Assembly (NCBI GenBank): GCA_003449595.1
Contig: DMHB01000253.1
Coordinates: forward strand, 1 to 10,559
Origin: Microscillaceae bacterium
GTDB lineage: Bacteria > Bacteroidota > Bacteroidia > Cytophagales > Microscillaceae
Length of the DNA stretch: 10,559 bases
Reading direction: 5' to 3'
Numbering within the stretch: position 1 is the first letter of the stretch; the number at the start of each line of letters is the position of its first letter. The notes under the pieces were generated by a model. That model did no database searches and had not been told where the DNA came from. It was given only the letters and a program-made list of their open reading frames with translations. The position numbers and the translations under genes are program-made. Below, one piece after another: positions 8,119 through 10,559 of the stretch.

Positions 8119-8652
8119 ATGAAATACTTCTTCTTTTTATTGACTTGTATTGTATTGGCTTTTGGAAATACTGCTTGCTCAAAAAAAAATGCTAATCCTA
8201 CCCCTGCTACTTCTACATCAAGCGACCCTACCTCAGCTACTGTCAATGGCAACCGTGTTGATGTTCAGTTACTTCTTAGCTTGGTAAATGCACAGCGCAG
8301 GGCCGGATGCCGATGTGGCACACAGCAAATGCCGCCCGTACCCGAAATCAGATGGAATAGTCAATTAGAACAAGCTGCCTTTGGACATAGCAGCGATATG
8401 AATACCCGGGGTTATTTTAGCCACGACAGCCGCGACGGGCGCAAATTTACCGATCGCATCACGGCCACAGGTTATCAATTTACTACCGCTGGCGAAAATA
8501 TTGCCAATGGTTACACCAATGAAAATGCCGTGATTCAAGGCTGGCTCAACAGTGAAGGCCATTGCAGAAACATTATGAACAGCAGTTATACAGAGATGGG
8601 CGTAGGCCGAGCGGGTAATTATTGGGTTCAGGTGTTTGCCCGCCCGAGGTAA
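8119..8652 (+). CDS. CAP/SCP-domain (YkwD-like) lipoprotein
   Basis: This 177-residue exported lipoprotein belongs to the CAP superfamily (CRISP/antigen 5/PR-1). A hydrophobic signal peptide (3-19) ends in the lipobox GNTAC, with lipidation predicted at C20. A low-complexity Ser/Thr/Pro linker (about 24-45) tethers a compact CAP domain (about 48-177). Domain motifs are LLSLVNAQRR (52-61), the cavity His in FGHSSDM (H90), FSHDSRDG (H102), the Glu of GENIA (E126), and IQGWLNSEGHCRNIM (139-153) with E146 and H148. The sheet strands GVG and YWVQVFA follow. These are the four conserved His/Glu cavity residues of CAP domains. C64, C66 and C149 suggest a disulfide between the CRC motif and the GHC motif. 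The biochemical role of bacterial CAP proteins is unsettled. Its stop lies four bases from that of the convergent neighbour. Confidence 0.92.
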   Translation: MKYFFFLLTCIVLAFGNTACSKKNANPTPATSTSSDPTSATVNGNRVDVQLLLSLVNAQRRAGCRCGTQQMPPVPEIRWNSQLEQAAFGHSSDMNTRGYFSHDSRDGRKFTDRITATGYQFTTAGENIANGYTNENAVIQGWLNSEGHCRNIMNSSYTEMGVGRAGNYWVQVFARPR

Positions 8653-8656
8653 ATAG

Positions 8657-9109
8657 TTAATCGGAGGTGTTGCCAATCAGCATTTTAGCACAATCGCGGA
8701 TGCGTTTTTGGAGTTTTTTCTGCCATCCGGGGCCTTTTCTGAAAAACATTTTGAACCTTGTTCCCAAATTGAGCCATCCGGTTTTTGCTGGGCGCATATC
8801 GGTCTGCGTTTTTGGAATAAAAACATACCGGATGCCAAATTCTTTCATTACATCTTCAGCACAAAAGTTATCCAATTCTAACCCCTGGGGCTTGCGCAAA
8901 TAAAAAGGCAACCGTGGGGGATATTTTTTGCCTTCTATTTTTTCAATTTCTTCTTTTGTTGGATTCAGACTCAGCGATGAAATTTCTTGCTCTACTTCTT
9001 TAAGATTGCGCCCGGTCAATGAGTAATTGGGGTTGTTTTTTTGAGCCAAAGCCGGCAAAAACATCCCAAAGACTAATACCAAAATATATAAACTCAATGA
9101 TGGTTTCAT
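8657..9109 (-). CDS. Secreted protein of unknown function
   Basis: I do not recognise this 150-residue protein. The start chosen is the ATG at 9107-9109, because it is followed at once by a good signal peptide: Lys at position 2, a hydrophobic core at about 7-19, and a likely cleavage after LPALA (residue 22). The longer frame from 9226 would add 39 residues before this signal and run 68 bases into thiL. The mature part has a Lys/Glu-rich, probably helical N-terminal segment (35-62). A Pro-rich turn (YPPRLPFYLRKPQG) follows, then a segment with FCAEDVMKEFGIRYVFIPK (82-100). It ends in a very basic tail with Trp and Lys/Arg clusters (about 110-142). Two Cys, C83 and C140, could form a disulfide. 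It lacks a lipobox and is probably periplasmic. It lies 49 bases downstream of thiL on the same strand and may share its transcript. Confidence 0.75.
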   Translation of the reverse strand: MKPSLSLYILVLVFGMFLPALAQKNNPNYSLTGRNLKEVEQEISSLSLNPTKEEIEKIEGKKYPPRLPFYLRKPQGLELDNFCAEDVMKEFGIRYVFIPKTQTDMRPAKTGWLNLGTRFKMFFRKGPGWQKKLQKRIRDCAKMLIGNTSD

Positions 9110-9158
9110 AAAAAAGGAGCGTAAACCTACAACGCTGCAATAGCAAAAAGCATACAAA

Positions 9159-10187
9159 TTAAAAATGTACCCACCCTTGCGCTTGAATCGGGAAGCGTTG
9201 ATCGTTACGTGTGTGTAACCAAGCACCCGGTTGGCTGCGCGTCATATAGCCAATGGCCGTAATTTGGGCGTGTTTTTCTATTTTTTTATAATCTGCTTGT
9301 TTTACTGTAAACAAGAGTTCGTAGTCTTCGCCACCATTGAGTGCGGCAGTAGTAGGCGAAATTTGAAAGTCTAAAGCCGTCTGGTAGGTCATTTCGTGGA
9401 TAGGGAGCTTGTCTTCGAAAAGAACGGCACCTATGCCCGAATTTTTGCAGAGGTGCATAATTTCTGAAGCCAGGCCATCCGACACATCAATCATCGCCGT
9501 AGGTACTACACCAAGCTCTAAAAGCTCATACACCCAATCGGTGCGTGCTTCGGGTTTGAGTTGCCGACCAATGATGTAGTCTTTTCCGGCCAATTCGGGC
9601 TGCATATCGGGATGATCGAGAAACACCTTCTTTTCGCGCTCCAAGAGTTGTAGACCAAGATATGCCCCACCCAAGTCGCCGGTTACACATACAATGTCAT
9701 TGTCGGCAGCGCCACTGCGGTAGGTTACTTTGTCGGCAGCGACCGAACCTAAAACACTGACCGACAACACCAAGCCGCCTTTGGTGCTGCAAGTATCGCC
9801 CCCTACTAAATCGAGGTTGTACTGCTTGCAGGCCAAGTTAACCCCTTCATACAAGGCTTCGAGGGCTTCGACAGAAAAACGATTGCTAATGCCAATCGAA
9901 AGGGTGGCTTGGCGCGGAATTCCGTTCATAGCAGCAATGTCGGACACGTTGACCGCAATGGCTTTATAGCCTAAGTGTTGCAAAGGGCAGTAGGTCAAGT
10001 CAAAATGAACCCCTTCAACCAACATATCGGCACTCAACAAATACAGTTCGTTGGCGGCAGATGAAGCCATAACAGCAGCATCGTCGCCGATGCCTTTTTG
10101 GGTAGTAGGTTGGTATTTTTTGACACCGGCAGCTAACCTGTCTATCAATCCGAATTCGCCTAATTGGCTTATTTCTGTTCTATTCAT
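9159..10187 (-). CDS. thiL: Thiamine-monophosphate kinase
   Basis: This cytosolic kinase converts thiamine monophosphate and ATP to thiamine diphosphate, the last step of cofactor synthesis. At 342 residues it is close to the usual 320-350. It shows the PurM-like ThiL layout with all motifs present. They are the N-terminal GEFGLIDRL (10-18), GIGDDAAV (32-39), SADMLVEGVHFD (52-63), KAIAVNVSDIAAMNG (75-89) and GGDTCS (129-134). TGDLGGAYLGL (169-179), IDVSDGLASEI (233-243) and NGGEDYELLF (284-293) follow. The acidic residues of these motifs bind Mg-ATP and the phosphate. No TPP riboswitch is expected or seen in the short leader, since the divergent gene begins just beyond it. No other thiamine-pathway gene is in the window. 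A gene for a small secreted protein follows 49 bases downstream. Confidence 0.96.
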   Translation of the reverse strand: MNRTEISQLGEFGLIDRLAAGVKKYQPTTQKGIGDDAAVMASSAANELYLLSADMLVEGVHFDLTYCPLQHLGYKAIAVNVSDIAAMNGIPRQATLSIGISNRFSVEALEALYEGVNLACKQYNLDLVGGDTCSTKGGLVLSVSVLGSVAADKVTYRSGAADNDIVCVTGDLGGAYLGLQLLEREKKVFLDHPDMQPELAGKDYIIGRQLKPEARTDWVYELLELGVVPTAMIDVSDGLASEIMHLCKNSGIGAVLFEDKLPIHEMTYQTALDFQISPTTAALNGGEDYELLFTVKQADYKKIEKHAQITAIGYMTRSQPGAWLHTRNDQRFPIQAQGWVHF

Positions 10188-10211
10188 AATGCTTGGAGCA
10201 GATAATTTGTA

Positions 10212-10219
10212 TAACTTTG
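10212..10219 (+). promoter_or_regulatory. Candidate Bacteroidota -7 element for the SpoIIAA-like gene
   Basis: TAACTTTG fully matches TAnnTTTG and lies 27 bases before the ATG at 10247, so the leader would be about 20 bases. It sits downstream of the alternative ATG at 10193, which argues against that start. A TTG at 10193-10195 is the only -33-like sequence nearby, and its 16-base spacing is shorter than usual. Confidence 0.45.
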
Positions 10220-10246
10220 CAGCGTGAAATTACATTTTTTGATCTT

Positions 10247-10559
10247 ATGAAAAAGCTCTGGGATTCACATTTCCAAGATTTATATTATGACCCTACGGCC
10301 AAGCTTTTCAAGCAGCGGTGGTTGGGTACTACTTATGAAATGGATGAACAAAGGTATCAAAGAGAGCAACAAAAAATGTTGGGATATTGAAAAGAAAGCC
10401 AGCCTGAAAAATTATTAGTCGATCTCTCCAACTTTGCATTTATCATCGTACCAGAGTTACAGGCGTGGCATACCATCCATATTCACTATGCTATCACCCA
10501 ATTGGGCATTCATAAAATTGCTTTTTTGATGAGTCCTGATTTTGTAGCGCAAACATCAG
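10247..10559 (+). pseudogene. SpoIIAA/STAS-like domain protein interrupted by an in-frame TGA, truncated at the window edge
   Basis: From the ATG at 10247 the frame encodes 47 residues (MKKLWDSHFQDLYYDP to QKMLGY) and stops at TGA 10388-10390. Without any frame change it then stays open for 56 codons to the window edge, encoding KESQPEKLLVDLSNFAF, then IIVPELQAWHTIHI, then LGIHKIAFLMSPDFVAQ. The two halves together resemble the small single-domain SpoIIAA/STAS-like proteins of Bacteroidota. They show an N-terminal beta hairpin (LYYDPTAKLFKQRWLG), a helix with MDEQRY, then the strand LLVDL and 'PELQ.W' followed by 'lG..K.AFL.S.D'. One substitution would restore the frame. The first in-frame Met after the stop is at 10529, too late for an independent domain. 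The start at 10247 was chosen over 10193 because the candidate promoter lies between them. A recent nonsense mutation, a sequencing error or readthrough are all possible. The family call is from pattern memory. Confidence 0.6.

Noticed and set aside
9110..9226. Longer start for the 150-residue secreted protein
   Set aside because: It would overlap thiL by 68 bases and put 39 residues in front of a good signal peptide.
10193..10246. Upstream ATG at 10193 as the start of the SpoIIAA-like gene
   Set aside because: The candidate -7 element lies at 10212-10219, inside this extension. The start at 10247 gives a normal N-terminus for this protein type.
10388..10420. TGA as a selenocysteine codon
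   Set aside because: The sequence just after the TGA is A-rich and forms no SECIS-like hairpin, and the surrounding residues do not look like a redox site.

Overview
The window looks like a chromosomal segment of a Bacteroidota bacterium, possibly of the Cytophagia type. Three things support this. There are copies of the TAnnTTTG -7 promoter element in three gene-start regions, ribosome binding sites are weak or absent ahead of the starts, and the gene content includes a DUF4836-like lipoprotein, an ACAD10-like kinase and a CAP-domain lipoprotein. Base composition is moderate, and the standard bacterial code fits every intact gene. I see no mobile element, CRISPR array, tRNA or rRNA.

Left part (1-2843): hldD/rfaD, an LPS-heptose epimerase, reads leftward. 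It is divergent from a large Lys/Glu-rich lipoprotein of DUF4836 type, which ends at a clear intrinsic terminator. The 144-base spacer between them carries one -7 element for each direction.

Middle (2844-7974): a polytopic membrane glycosyltransferase of the GT39/ArnT-like type overlaps purL by four bases (ATGA). purL encodes the short, separate-subunit form of FGAM synthase. purL converges, eight bases apart, on a leftward aminoglycoside-phosphotransferase-fold kinase resembling the kinase domain of ACAD10.

Right part (7975-10559): a small secreted CAP/SCP (YkwD-like) lipoprotein reads rightward and converges, four bases apart, on an unrecognised 150-residue secreted protein. That protein lies 49 bases downstream of thiL (thiamine-monophosphate kinase) on the same strand. 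Divergent from thiL is a gene that runs off the window. Its reading frame looks like one SpoIIAA/STAS-like domain protein interrupted by a single in-frame TGA, with the same frame staying open for 56 codons to the window edge.

The genes do not form one pathway. They are mostly housekeeping functions (LPS core sugar, purine and thiamine cofactor synthesis) mixed with envelope proteins of unknown role. I found no convincing new multi-gene system. The most unusual signal is the in-frame stop at 10388-10390.
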